From assembly GCA_031002005.1 (NCBI GenBank), contig CM061921.1, forward strand, positions 174,228,935-174,292,934: 64,000 nucleotides of DNA. Direction: 5' to 3'. Below are positions 44,345 to 56,273 of this stretch, in pieces. Position numbers and translations under genes: made by a program. The DNA comes from Vandiemenella viatica (Eukaryota; Arthropoda; Insecta; Orthoptera; Morabidae). The notes under the pieces were generated by a model that worked only from the letters and a program-made list of their open reading frames with translations, had not been told where the DNA came from and did no database searches. Position 1 is the first letter of the stretch. Each line of letters opens with the position of its first letter.

Positions 44345-45022
44345 ATGGCGCAACCTCAAAGAAAACAACATGACCTAAATATTATAGTTTGGAAAGCGAA
44401 TAGACTGAAGAACAAAAGCCTAGAACTACAGGAATTCCAGAAAAGCCACAAAATAGACATCTTTCTTATAAGCGAAACATTCCTAAAACTAAAAGACAAA
44501 TTTAAAGTTTCGGGAATGACGGTATACCGGAGTGACAGAATTGGTCGGCCCAAAGGTGGAACTGCTATTATTATCAGATTGAACCTACCACATCAGTGTG
44601 TGCCCAACCCGTGCCTACTAACCATGGAAGCAACGGCGATAAAAATACCGACGGCCGAAGGACATCTAGTTCTGGTTGCAGCCTACCAGCCTCCTAGTCG
44701 ACGGATCATAGAACATTACCTGGACACCATTTTGTCCTTAGGCAGCAAAATAAAAATAGCTGCTGATTTAAACACCAAACATTGGGCTTGGAATTCACTG
44801 AACACCAATCCAAGCGGTGCCTACTTATTCCATCTCACAGAAAACAGGAACATTGAAGTTTTAGGGCCAACCGACCCTACACACTTTCCAACAAACCCAC
44901 GGTGCCAGCCTGAAGTCATCGACATATTAGTAGTTCGAAACATACCCAACCATATCCACCTACAAACTATCAATGAGCTATCATCAGATCACATAACGGT
45001 ACTGGCCAAAATAGAAAAATAA
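44345..45022 (+). pseudogene. Jockey-like endonuclease domain (open frame)
   Basis: A 225-codon frame holds a nearly whole apurinic-type endonuclease: LNIIVWKANRLKNK (usual W-N-A), ISETFLK (catalytic Glu), YRSDRIGRPKGGTAIIIR, VAAYQPPS, IAADLNTKHWAWNS (catalytic Asp and Asn), VIDILVV and LSSDHITVLAKI (catalytic Asp-His). It would nick the target for priming. A TAA (45020-45022) separates it from the RT, which continues in the same frame. In other Jockey elements endonuclease and RT are one polypeptide, so this stop is a mutation. Confidence 0.85.
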
Positions 45023-46900
45023 TGCCACATAACTGAAGCTCCTAAAATAATTAAAAATATAGATGGGGCATATTTTACTCGGATCCTTCACAACAAATTA
45101 TACAGTACGATTGATGTCTCTTAGGAGGAAAAAATCGACCTGGCGATACAATACCTCAAACCGAACAATACTAGAAGCTGATAAAACATCTCCTGTTATG
45201 AACTACATTTATGAATAACAATACCCGATGAATTAGAAAAACTTAGGTACCTCAAAAATTACCATCGGCGACTATGCCAACACCACAGAGATCCACGCGA
45301 TAAGCGAGCTTATAACCAATATTCCCACCAACTGCGAAACGCACTCCATGAACGAAGAGTCGGAAAATTGGAGAACCGAATGTCTACTCTCCTACTGGAG
45401 AACAGGGATGAGTGGAAACTAATACGCGCCCTGAAGCAACCACGCCAACCCAAAATATCACCAACAGGACTCGCTAGACCAGTTTTCCTACCAGCTGCAA
45501 AGGCGGAACTACTAGCGGACCAATTCGCCGAGCAGTACCAGCTACGAGCAAGCCAACAAACGGCCGACTACCAACATAAACTAACGGAAGAAATTTCAAG
45601 GGACATTACCACACCCTCTGCCCTGCCTATACTAACAACGCCGGGGGAAATCAGGTGCTGTATCCAAAGGCTAGCGAACAGGAAATCACCAGGTGCCAGT
45701 GGGATTTCCAATGCCCACCTGAAGCACCTTCCGGAAAAGGGAATGGTTCTCTTAACAAGAATAATTAACTCCAGTATGCAGCGAAGCTGCTTTCCCGCCG
45801 TATGGAAAACGGCAAAACTAATAGCTATCCCAAAACATTTAACCAGTACAGCTAATTACCGACCAATTAGTCTTCTTAGCTCTACATATAAAATCTTGGA
45901 GAGTATCGTCTTAAGGCGCCTCCAAGAGGATGTAACTGGAGAGCAGATTATCCGTACGGAACAATATGGTTTCCAACCAAGGGTGTCAGCCAATTGTCAA
46001 CTGCTCCGGCTAACCGATGACATCAGCCATGGCCAGAATATCGGCAGTTCCGCTGCAGCAGTTTTTCTGGACGTCGAAAAGGCCTATGACCGAGTTTGGC
46101 ACGCAAAACTGTTACAGAAACTACAATAACAAACAATCATTCCGGACTGTTACGTTAAATTCATTGGTAGCTACTTGACAAATAGAAGATTCTTCGTGGC
46201 AGGTGACGGCTACAAATCCTCAACGCATCCAATATGTACTGGAATTCCGAAAGGTTCCATCATTTCTCCGCTCCTATTTAATATTTATGTCAACGATTTC
46301 CCAACAGCGCCCATCGTGAAGTTCGCTCAATTTGCTGATGATACAGTAATTTACACAACCGGAAGAGACCATTCAGCTAATATCAAGAGACTCCAGTGAA
46401 CTATAAAAATGATAGAAAAATGGTACCACGCCAACAAAATCAGTATCAACCCAGGCAAGAGTGCTTCTGTATATTTTACAAAAAAGCGACCACTCCTTGA
46501 GAACCAGCTACAAATGTCAGGTCGCCAATTCCCTTGGCGAGTTAATCATCGCTACCTAGGAGTAATACTTGACAGAGGTCTGACCATTCGCCAATACATA
46601 CATGAGAAAAGAAAAAAAGGTATAGCCTTACTTTTCAACAAGTATCCCATACTGAAAAGCAGAAACCTAACCATGGAAACGAAACTAAGAGTCTGCCGTC
46701 ATATTACCAGCTCTACTGTATGGATTCCAAGTATGGGGCACCACATCAAAACCAAACTTAGGAGCACAGGACAGATGTTTAAAAACAATACTCAACTTAC
46801 CAAGATATGTCCCAACAGAATAAATCCATGCGGTAACGTCTACAAGAAAAATTGTCGACGAAATCAGAAGAGTAATCCAAGACTTTTACAACAGAATTGA
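45023..46900 (+). pseudogene. Jockey-like reverse transcriptase
   Basis: After a decayed linker with several stops (45020-45215), the frame 45368-46129 shows NRKSPGASGISNAHLKHLP, NYRPISLLSSTYKILESIV, EQYGFQPRVSANCQLL and FLDVEKAYDRVWHAKLLQKL. A TAA at 46127 and a TGA at 46397 interrupt an otherwise same-frame reading through TGIPKGSIISPLLFNIYVND, the catalytic FADDTVIYT and YLGVILDRGLTIRQY to 46900. All key residues are present; only nonsense codons and a short double frameshift near 45170 kill it. Confidence 0.85.
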
Positions 46901-47168
46901 TGAACACAGACAAAAAGAAAGCAAACTCAACTACCTAGGAAGACTACAATCAGAGCCATGGCACAGATATAAAAGTACCAAGAAGCATCCTAACCTAACA
47001 GTCTAATACTGCAGAAGAACACAGTTGGGGTTTTAAATCAGTTCAAAAGACCATAGCCATTTTCTCCCAAATGTGATCGTAAAAGAGTGCCCCCAAACAA
47101 AACCTAACATGACACAGTAAATTAGGCTGTAAATTTCAATAAAATTACAAAATAATAATAATAATAAT

Positions 47169-47560
47169 ATCTGTGCCGATTTCAAAGGGCACATTGTGTA
47201 TTTTTACATGTCTTATTCCGGGACCTGCATGTGATATGGAAACGTTGCTTACTTCACCACTGCTGTGTAAAAAATTTCTTTCTCCGTTGGTTTCCTTCAG
47301 AATCTGGAGGCATTCTTCTCCATTTCGTAGCTTGAAGTATATAACATTAGCATGGTAGTCCACCTGGATACCGTGCACACTTTCTTCTCGTAGTCCAATT
47401 TCACTCATCGATTTCGACTGCTTTTGGTAGTATATATCTATACGCTAAAGAGTATTATAGCTCCAATTTTAGAACGAATTGATTTACTTCCATGACTGCT
47501 GAATTTCACTACACGTTGCTTTTATTTACTTCAAGGCACTTAGCCACACAACACAGCAGG
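47169..47560 (-). pseudogene. L1/Tx1-like ORF1 N-terminal part and 5' UTR (copy 1)
   Basis: Frame 47408-47169 gives GIQVDYHANVIYFKLRNGEE and ISHAGPGIRHVKIHNVPFEI, matching the 10-11 kb ORF1 (IQLDSFQNCVFVKM...KRQIRVLNLPFEI). It ends at the Jockey-like insertion. The sequence further right (to about 47605) is GC-rich and shares GTAGCGARYGGTGGCT (minus strand) with the 5' end of copy 3, so it is the LINE 5' leader. Confidence 0.7.
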
Positions 47561-47605
47561 AAAAGTGCGAAGCCACCGCTCGCTACGGCTGGCCGCAAGC
47601 GACTG

Positions 47606-48240
47606 CCACTGAGACACCGGCCCATTCCTGTATATGGCATTATGCAGACTTAAACATGTTATGCCTCTGTCTGTCACCGATCAGTTAGTTTTCAAAATTT
47701 TACTACAAAACATACTTTTTATAATGAAAAAATATCCCCTGTCTTTCCAGTATCAAATATGATATTCTCGTCAAATTACCAGTGAAAACGTAACAATGAG
47801 ACGGTGAGACGGAGAGACAGAGTGACAAAGTTACTTTCTCATTTATAATATTCCCTCATACGCGTGGACTTAGAATTTCATTGCGGGAAATGAATATATA
47901 AAGCTGTAAGTTATGTACGATTTGTCAAAAACAACACCGAGTAGGCATAATAAGTAGTGACTTCCATTAACATACTATTCTGCCATCGAAACAGTCTTAT
48001 GAAGAGAATAAATCTGCAAAATGTTTCAAAATAGAAAAACTAAGGTGCGAGGAGGTAAGGAAAGGGGGGTGGGGGTAACAGGGAGCATCTTCAATTTCAG
48101 CTTGGTCTTCTCTTCTTCCTTCTGAATAAGCATCATATTCTTGGGTTCTCATAAATTAAGCTGCTCGTGCACTACAACTTAAGTCTAGTTTACGCTTGCG
48201 AGGCATGCCAAGAGGAAGACCACCTCGCTCTTCAGAAATA
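47606..48240 (-). repeat. Composite repeat remainder and Helitron-like 3' half
   Basis: 47606-47625 is the rest of the tRNA-like head (GCCACTGAGACACCGGCCCA). It is followed by the module with gtctgtcaccgatcagttag and ttactttctcatttataata, and then by a Helitron-like end with catacgcgtggacttag and the body shared with 37.7-39.2 kb (ttcttgggttctcat, gcgaggcatgcc). This is the direct continuation of the unit interrupted at 40013. Confidence 0.7.
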
Positions 48241-50154
48241 CCGAATTTCAATGTGCGGCGCGAGTTCTTCCAATCTTAAATCAGTGGAAGTGTTAGACTG
48301 CACGCTATTGAGTGAATGTGGAATGAGAGTAGAGCATCCTTAAAAACATTCCTTAGCCAAATTACTTGGGAACTGTTTTGGAAGATCGAAGCTACATTTG
48401 ACGGATATGAAACAATACCATTCAAGAGGTTTTTTTTTTTTAAGTTAAGTTAAGGTTCCTCAGAGAAATTTCTTATTTCTTTACACAAGAAGTTTTTAGT
48501 TATCGACTTAATAATGAAAGGACTATATCACAAATTCAATATAATCTAAATCTAAAATGGTTGTTCCTAAAGTATTGTTATAAATGTTTTACGGCTTGCA
48601 GAGGACTTAGTCAATAAAATCGGGAGAGGATTGTGGTCATGGAACGAGGAGGAAATCAGCTACAACCTTAATGAAGGAGCCAAACTGTCACATATGGAAT
48701 ATTTTCCGAAAACAATGGAAATCCAACTCTGAATTATTGTGGTGTGCACGCAAAGTGCCAGGTCCAAACGTTACTGCTTTTCCATCATATTTGGTTCCCT
48801 AACGCTGTTATTCCATTAGTTTTGCAAAATGTCTCTCAATCTGTAGTCCAGTTTGAGACTTTTCAGGATTGTACCTATATTTTATCCACAGCCCTAAGTT
48901 TGGTTGGATCCTAACTCAGGTTGCGGTTCGAAACAAGACTTTGTAACAAGAAGAAAGGCCAATTCCTTTCTTTAGTGTGTTTCAGTGTTACAGAACAAAT
49001 TTCCATAAAATGTGTAGTATGCCCCATCCAATGGACGAATCACTATCTATAGTAACGTCTTCCCTCACTCCTTGCGCACTTTGGGGAAATCAAGCAACCA
49101 GCTAACCCCGTTTCGAGTGGTGAACACCGTATGGTATCTCAGACTCCCGACGTGCGTGATACTTTATTTTCTATTTTTCTGGCGCGAGTGTATTAACGTT
49201 TATCTATGACTGCTTGTTTCGCGTTTCTGTGTGCAACATCCTTTTAAATGCAGACTGCCTTCCGTGTCGGTGTGTGCTTTGGGAGTTAGTTCTGTTAACA
49301 CAGAACTAACTGTATCCTACAAAAATCTGTTGTTTTTTTCAGTCGTTTGTGCACTAAGTAACCGACCTAACAATGTTGAAGTTATGTTCTGCAACTTTTT
49401 AGGATTGTCGTGTCAACCGAAATAGACAATTTGTATCGAGGTGTCCTTCGCAGAGGGAATTAACATACTTTTCAATGATATGTACCAAATTTGGTAAGTT
49501 CAGGTATTTTTTCATGGTTTTAGTATTTTTATAAATTTTTAGTAAAATTATACATTTTTTAACTAATTTACAATATTCATGGGGCCGTTCCAAATGTGAC
49601 GGGTGACTGGAGCCTACTCAGCTACATAAGGCGGATGTGACGTTCAGTTCCTTTCCTCCGTGTGGGTTTCGTGTGTAAATTCATGCTCTTATGTTACATT
49701 GATTGCGTACATAAGCTGTTGCTATGAAGGATAGTATTCTTCCACAACTCCCCGTAGAGATGTAACTAGGTTTTCCGTTGCATTTAGCTGGCGTCGAATT
49801 GTTCTTGAGTGTTCAATGTAATCGATGCTTGTGTTTTTGCGGTTTAAAGAAGAAATTATTGAGATTGTGAAATCTTTTCACAAAGACAAAAATCGTGGCC
49901 CAATGCAATGGACGAATCACTATCAACAGTATCGATTACCCTCACTCCGTACCCACTCTATCTGCTATAATAATGCGCATGTTTAGCACCACTGAAATAA
50001 GTTTTAATAATACAAATGTCTGTGCACTGCGACGGAATTTAGATTTGCACTGAGGTTTCAATCTGGTCTAGTTGCAACAAGCATTTGCTGTAAAAGGAAT
50101 TTGAAATCAAATTAAGTGGTCAGAAACTGAATGCTGAGGCACATTGTAATTCCC
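48241..50154. other. No gene recognised; a direct repeat 0.88 kb apart
   Basis: The phrase caatggacgaatcactatc with similar flanks occurs at about 49030 and 49908, about 60 bases in all, direct orientation. Nothing coding lies between. It may mark the ends of an unrecognised element or a segmental duplication. Confidence 0.4.
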
Positions 50155-50270
50155 TCACACCTTACCACTCGTCGACGTCGATGTAATTAAAGGATAGAGT
50201 AAAACTAAAAACTCCTCATTGACCGTATTTGGAAATACATACATCTCGACTAAATAACGTAGGTAGAAGT
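50155..50270 (-). repeat. Possible family A SINE 3' remnant
   Basis: Minus strand CCTTTAATTACATCGACG and TCGACGAG resemble the TAATGACC hairpin end of family A. Head absent and body unrecognisable, so this is tentative. Confidence 0.3.
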
Positions 50271-50299
50271 ACCTCTAGGGATTAGTTATAACACAACCG

Positions 50300-52257
50300 T
50301 AGCACTGTAAGGCCATATCAGAGAGTGGGCTGCTAACCTCTGAGTTAGCAGCTCACTCAGGCGTCATCTGTGAACATTCTGTTAGTTTTTTAAAAAAAAT
50401 ATAAAAATAAATTATTTATACAGATAAAACTACTCTATGCCCATTCCGGTGTCAAATAGGATTTCCTTGTCAAATCCATGACTATCGATTAAGCCGTTCA
50501 ACGGCAAAAAACAAAGTCTGAGTGACCAATTAAGCATTAATACGTTGTACGGCCAACTACGATTTGCCACACATTTCACCCCATAATTTGTGAAACGTCC
50601 AGTTTAACGAGGATTCCGAACAACGGGCAGTACAAACAGACCTTATAATATACAAAACAACGCTTAAAAGTTTATTACCCTACCGGGATTTGAAGCCGGC
50701 ATATAAGTGATTAATTCTGAATTGAAGATCTCTAACCACTGAGTCACCGGTCCACTTTCTGACTTAGAACTTTCAAATGCAACTGCTCAATATACTGAGC
50801 CAGTGGCCCATACTCTGATATGCCCTTACAGAGCCAACACATGCTGTGCATCCATCTGTCATCGTTTTCCAAATTCCATGACAAAATACATTATTTATGC
50901 AGAAAAATACCACCCTACGTCGTTTCAAATGTCAAATAAGTTTCCCTTGTGAAATTACATGAAGATCGCTGTAACCGTTTACAACAATCAAATAGACAGA
51001 ATGACAGAGTGCCAGAAATACAGAGAGGCCGGGCTACTTTCGCATTGATAATATCAGTATAGATCATTAACATACCATCTGCGAGAGAAACAAAGACTGA
51101 GCGACCAATATAGCATAAAAGCGCAACGGAACTTACAGACTTGCCTCATTAGATCAAAAGCAACTCCAAAAAAATCCCGATTCTGCCGGGATTTTAACCC
51201 TTAACCAAACTCAAAACTTGGAAATGCAAGAGCTGTCACCACTGAGCTATCGTGCCTTAAAGAGGGTTCCTCGTGCTATGCGTCTGTCTGCTATAGTTCC
51301 ATGGCAAAATATGTTATTTATACGAGAAAAACTGCCCTTTGTCCTTTCCTATGTGACATAGGATTTCCTTCTAAAATTCCATGAAGATCGGTTAAGCCAT
51401 TTACGCTTGAAACCTTAACACACTGATAGAGTGACAGAAAGACAGAGTGATAAAGTTACATTCACATTTATAATGTCAGAACAGATTTGTTTAAATAATA
51501 AACAATCTGACAGCGAGATAAACAAAGATTGAGCGACCAATATAGCATAAAAAAGTAAAAGCGTACGGAATTGCTCAGCAGCCTACGAATTACATGCATT
51601 CCACCCCCACAACTGATGGGATCTGCAGTTTAACGTGAAATCCGAACAATAGAAAGCACATACATGGCTCGTTAGAGCAAAAACAATTAAAAACTCCTGA
51701 CTCTACCGGGATTTGAACTCGAGCCTAGAATTAGAACCTCTGAGAGAAACAGCTCCAACCATTGATCCGCCGTCCCACTAACTAATGTAGCCATACAGAG
51801 GCTTACCCTTGCATTGCATCTGTCTGTTACCGTTCAGTTGGTTTTAAAAAATCCATGACAAAATATATGATTTATACAGATAGAAAACTACCCTATGTCC
51901 TTTCAGATGTCAAATAGGATTTCTTTGTCAAATTCCATGAAGATCTGTTGATCCGTCTACCCGTGTAAACGGAACAATCCGACAGAGGAAAGGGGTTACT
52001 TTCGCATTTATAATAGTAGTATAGATTAGTGTCGCTCATATACTAACTGACTGCGAGAGAAATAAAGACTGAGCGACCAATACAGCAAATAAACTCATAT
52101 GCAAAAGGCATTCGTACGATTTGCTAAGCATTCCACCCCCGAATTTGCGGGATCTACAGTTTAACGTACAATCCGAACAACGAAACGTAAAATCCTGATC
52201 CTGCCGAGATTTGAACCCGCGGCCAAAATGAGAATTTTTAAATGCAAGTGCTCTTAC
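50300..52257 (-). repeat. Tandem array of family B composite units
   Basis: tRNA-like heads (minus) at about 50685-50755, 51165-51255, 51695-51775 and 52190-52257 are spaced about 505, 519 and 490 bases. Between heads are, in constant order, the tttaacgtggaatccgaac body, the gactgagcgaccaatatagc segment, the ttcgcatttataat Helitron-like start and the ccatgaagatcggttaa segment. Box B reads GGTTCAAATC or close variants. The first unit has a second partial head near 50790. Heads differ from one another, so the array is old or was built by repeated insertion. The last head is cut at ctcttacc by LINE copy 2. Confidence 0.75.
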
Positions 52258-52759
52258 CTCTTTTTACCCCTTATCCATTTTTTTAACTGTCACTTTTTTG
52301 TCTAAGTGTCAGCACTACATTTAGAACATTTTTGAAGAGGTCCTTGTAATTGTTGGATTTTTTGATTTTGTGGTGATTCTCTATAATGTGATACATGTAC
52401 TCTTCTATAGTTACTGCATATTGTAGATATTGACGGAGTATGCAAATAGTGTTATTACTTTTGGGTTCCAGATATGGCCACAGCTGAGGTTTCAATAAAT
52501 GTTCTAATTCTATTGTGTTGGGATTGTTCTATTTATAACTGCGATTTTGGTGTTTATCCATTTCCATATGTTTATTCTTTTACCACATACCATCCTGTGC
52601 TTTATCACATCGATTAATTTACATTATGGGTAGAAGGGTGTTGGGTTGAGGTGGATTTTATTTAATATTTCTTCTCTTCTTACTGTTCCCGTTACCACTT
52701 GTTACCAAAAAAGAATTTTCGTGAGGCTGCTACAGTTGTTCTCAAGCATTGTTTTGGTG

Positions 52760-54960
52760 CTAACTAAGAGGATAGCTGTTCAGTTTTTCTGAACGTCTAC
52801 AACTCCGAGTCCTCTTCTTGCAAGACAAGGGGCAGGTGCTGAAGTGTACCTTAAAGACATTTCCTCTCCAGATGTACCAGCATATAGCTGCTTCGATTGT
52901 GCGTGCTATGTTTTGGGGGTCAGTAGTATGCTTGCCGTGCAATATATCTTGCTTAGTATGTAGATGTTGACTTGTCTCACCTTCTGCAATAAGCTGAGGG
53001 ATCTTCTTGCGTTTTCTCCCAGCAAGGCTCTTAATGTGTTAAGATTGGCCTTCCAGTTGGTTGCCACCATTCCGTTTGAGTTTGTTAATAACATAATTCC
53101 AAGGATCTTGCATTTTGTCGTTATTTATATGCATCCGTTTCCGATTCTAGCCTTCTATTTGCCTAGCAACAGTATTTTGGATTTATCTTTGTTTAGTTTG
53201 GCTCCACTTACTTCAGAGTACAGTTGAATTATTTTACGAGCTTCTGTTATTTCTTTCCTGTTGTTAATTATTATGCTTAGACCATCAGCATAGGCTTGGC
53301 ATACAAGTTTATTGCCAAAAATTGCTAACCCAGGCAATCGGTTTTGAAGCTGTTGGAGGAGTGGTTCTATGGATATGCAGAATAAGGTAATTGACAGCGG
53401 ACATCTCTGTCTGATGCCTTTGGGCTCGATATTTGTCCATTTACTAGGATGATAGACCACGTGTTTACTACGCATTTCCTTATTGTTGCTGAAACCCATT
53501 TTTTGTAAGTTTGCAGACCCTGCCATATACGTCGAAATCAAGAGCTGTACGTGCTGATTTAGTATTGCTGGCCCATGTTAAGTAAATCAGCTCCCTATAT
53601 TCAGAGCTGCCTCCGTTATTGTTTTACCTTGTATGCCGCTCTTTTGATGAGGTTCTAAGATCTTGTGTAGAATAGGTTTCATTGTAGAGTTGATGGACTG
53701 AGTGAATATTTTGAAATTATAATTTACCAGTGCTAGTGGGCGCATGTTTGCTATGCATGTGTTGGATTTCCCTTTCTTTGGAACCATGATTACAATGCCT
53801 TCGGTGAATTCAACTGGCTATTGGTCCACCTTTTTGATCTCGTTGTAAACTTGTATCAATTGTATTCCAATTATATCCCAAAACTGACTGTATAGTTTGT
53901 AACAGCCCTCAAATCAATACTTAAATGAAATTGTATTTTGTGAATCATTTGTAGTAGGCTCGAGTTTGGTTGAATATGATCCTGTATGTTTGTTTCACAA
54001 TTAAATGTAAATAAGTGTTTATAGACTTTAATTAATGAAAAGAAATTATTTAGAGGCCATTTAATATGTTTAAGAACAGAATTGTGCAAGAGAATAGCTT
54101 AAATGTTCGTAATTCCAAGTATTAATACAAGTTAAGATGTCTAAAGGACAATTTGATACAGTTTAAAATGATTTATGTGAATAATTATGTGTTCAAGTAT
54201 CTTTAATTTCCATTTCTGGCCATTTTGTAAAGATGGTATATGATTATGTATTAATTCTGATTGTTTTTAATATGATTCAATTGTTTAATTATTGTTAATG
54301 TTCGAGAATTATCTGGCGGAAGCTTTTGAAGTGTTCTAGAAATTTCGGTGGAGTTTGTATAAAGCGATCATCCAAGACAGAGAGTTAGTTAGTTTTTTGG
54401 CAAAGTTTTTCACCAACTCAGTTTGCGACGGCCGGGAACTGTATTAGCTGTGGAAGAAGCATTGTACGCAACCTCTGGATTGTATCTATACATGTAAACA
54501 GTATCGTTGACGTCATGTTTTCTTGGTGAATAAAAACAAACGTTAAACTGAACTTTATAGTGGACTTTTTATTTATCTTATTAATTAAACCACCAACAAT
54601 CTTATAAGTTCCATCGATGGACCATTTTTCACCGGTGATTTGTTCCGAGGTTTCATCATCCCTAAAAACACATTCTAGGTTGACGTTGTCTTGATCGGTT
54701 ATTGCTTCCTTGACATAGCGTTGTGCATTATGCAGCTGCGACATGTTCTTAGCTTCCAGTGAGTATATGGCTCCTTGATATAATTAATTATTTCTCGCTG
54801 TTCCTTAAGTATGCGTCCGCCGTCATCTCTAATACATGTACATTGTTTCTGCTGTCCCCGTCTAATTTCTCTGATCATGTGATGCAATGAAGTTTCCTCC
54901 TCTTGTACCACTGAAGTGATTCTTGCTTGTACATCGCAGACCATTTCTCTTCGCACCAAT
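52760..54960 (-). pseudogene. L1/Tx1-like reverse transcriptase (copy 2)
   Basis: In order on the minus strand: linker MVRREMVCDVQARITSVVQ and CIRDDGGRILKEQREI (54960-54760); then, after the AT-rich block, FGIQLIQVYNEI-like text, IMVPKKGKSNTCIANMRPL and LVNYNFKIFTQSINS (53870-53587). A frame 53541-53155 follows with GIRQRCPLSITLFCISIEPL and QAYADGLSIII, where the second catalytic Asp is Gly. After that come NTLRALLGENARRSLSLL and WYIWRGNVFKVHFST (53094-52760). The 'RPLALVNYNFKI' block is typical of the L1/Tx1 group. Broken in several frames and missing a catalytic residue. Confidence 0.75.
53900..54600 (+). repeat. AT-rich insertion, possible solo LTR
   Basis: Starts TGTAACAGCCCTC and may end ACCACCAACA, so TGT...ACA. 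It has a TATA-like gtataaag near 54357 and AATAAA near 54532, in the order expected of a retroviral-type LTR. It interrupts LINE ORF2 between the linker and the PKKGK block. The supposed 5-bp flanks (tagtt, atctt) do not match, so the boundaries or the identification may be wrong. Confidence 0.35.
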
Positions 54961-55366
54961 TGTAAGGGTGGGAAAAAGGGTGACTGACCTCTCGACTTAA
55001 ATAATTCTTAAATAATGAAATACTTTCTGCCTCAAACACTCTCGCTACCACAATTTAAAATACTTAATCCTATTCCTTATTTTCTACTTAACACTATCAC
55101 TTATTGTTTCTACTTACAGTTTTTATTATTTTTATCTCATATATATTCCTTATGGCATCACGGTCTGCATATTGGTAGTTGGTTATTTATTTGTTTGCAA
55201 CGTCGGCCTAGTCAATTTCCTGTTGATGCCTATTGTTCTCGTCCATTTCCATGTCTAATAATTCTGATGCACTGTGTCCTTCAAGAACTTTTTGATCGTT
55301 GTATAACTTTACTATCTTCTTTCTCCTTTTTTATCTTGCTGTTTTTCATTATTTCTTTCAATTGTC

Positions 55367-55757
55367 TTTAGTTTTCATAATTCCATGACAAAATATATTA
55401 TTTAAACCGAAATATCTCCGATGTTAAATAGGATTTCCTTGTCAGATTCCATGTAGATCAGTAAAACTGTATACCCGTGAAATCGTAACAGAGAGACAGA
55501 GAGTCAGAGTTACTTTCGCATTTATAATATTAGTAAAGATTAGTGTAGATTATACTCAAGCTGACTTCGAGAAAAATAAAGACATTAACGAGCATGCATA
55601 AAAACATAAAGGCGTACGGCATTGTTCGGCCGCTTACGATTTGCCAATCATTTCACCACCGAACTGTAAGTTTTACGTGGAATCTGAATACCGGAACGTA
55701 CAGACATGCCTCATAAGATCAAATACAAATCTTAATAATTCCTGACCTTGCCGGGAT
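55367..55757 (-). repeat. Family B composite unit, cut by LINE copy 3
   Basis: Well-preserved module: ttccatgacaaaatatatta, cgcatttataatattagta, then the body cattgttcggccgcttacg and the box B region cttgccgggatta, where it stops at the T/G-run that ends LINE copy 3. Confidence 0.7.
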
Positions 55758-56035
55758 TATTTTTTTTTTTTGGGGGGGGGGGGAGACTCCTCCCTTCCCT
55801 TCACTCCCGCCTCTCGGTCGCCAGTGGTTGTCTCTATGGTTGGCTCTATGCCTTTTTAGAATATTTTCGGGTTTTCTTTTCCTCTTATCCAAAATGTTTA
55901 TTTAATAATGATACTTTGGACTTTTTCAGGTCCTTTATATTCTGAATGTTTGAGAATTGTTATTTATTTCGTCATATTACATTAACCTTAAAGTTACAGC
56001 GTTCAAAAGTGGATATCAATTCGTTGGTGCTGTTT

Positions 56036-56273
56036 TTTTTATTTATTTTTTTTTTTAACTGTTTTATGTCTCTCAACAGCGAGGTCTTTAGAGACGGGCA
56101 AGGAATGGGAAGGAAATCGGCCATGGCCTTTTGAAGGAAGCATCCCGGCATTCACCTGGAGTGATTTGGGAAAACCATGGAAAACCCAAATCTGGATGCC
56201 CGGACGGGGATTCGAACCGCCGTCCTCCCGAATGCGAGGCCAGAACGCTATCCGTTACACCACCACGCTCGGT
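56036..56273 (-). repeat. tRNA-derived SINE (family A) with 9-bp target duplication
   Basis: Flanked by GTGCTGTTT at 56027-56035 and 56274-56282. On the minus strand the head has GTGTAACGGATAGCGTTC and box B GGTTCGAATCC, the body CCGGGCATCCAGATTTGGG, and a 3' hairpin GTCTCT/AGAGAC before the A-rich tail. About the same length as the 18.9 kb copy. Confidence 0.9.

Larger units (their letters stand above)
42903..47163 (+). mobile_element. Jockey-like LINE, near full length, with target duplication
   Basis: Flanked by ATAATATCGGTCA (42890-42902) and ATAATATCTGTGC (47164-47176): the first eight bases match and ten of 13 overall. It starts CAGTTGAGC, has a GC-rich 5' leader with a ggccggcgctagg segment, ORF1, ORF2 with endonuclease and RT, and ends in (AAT)n rather than poly-A. 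ORF2 stays largely in one frame (44345-46900) with a handful of stops, so it decayed mainly by point mutation. It interrupts the RRM-like domain of the older LINE ORF1. Confidence 0.8.
40014..47605 (-). mobile_element. L1/Tx1-like LINE, copy 1, in a tRNA-like head
   Basis: Minus-strand LINE whose 5' end is near 47605 and 3' end at 40014. It enters the family B head: GCCACT is found both left (40008-40013) and right (47606-47611) of it, and the right side continues GAGACACCGGCCCA, the rest of the head. ORF1 is split by a Jockey-like element (42903-47163). ORF2 is internally deleted: I see RT blocks but no endonuclease. Nested are a micro-retroposon (40783-40839) and a foldback (42418-42555). 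The 3' flank contains an (AAT)n run near 40280. Confidence 0.75.
52258..55366 (-). mobile_element. L1/Tx1-like LINE, copy 2, at a tRNA-like head
   Basis: The 3' end on the minus strand (GGGGTAAAAAGA) abuts the head at GGTAAGAGC, within three bases of the site used by copy 1. The 5' side ends at 55366, after which the family B module resumes at gttttcataattcc without the rest of the head, so this copy is 5' truncated and joined with some loss of target. An AT-rich block at 53900-54600 interrupts ORF2. Confidence 0.65.

Noticed and set aside
50300..52257. CRISPR-like array
   Set aside because: Units are about 500 bp, diverged and contain tRNA-like heads; no short identical repeats with spacers.
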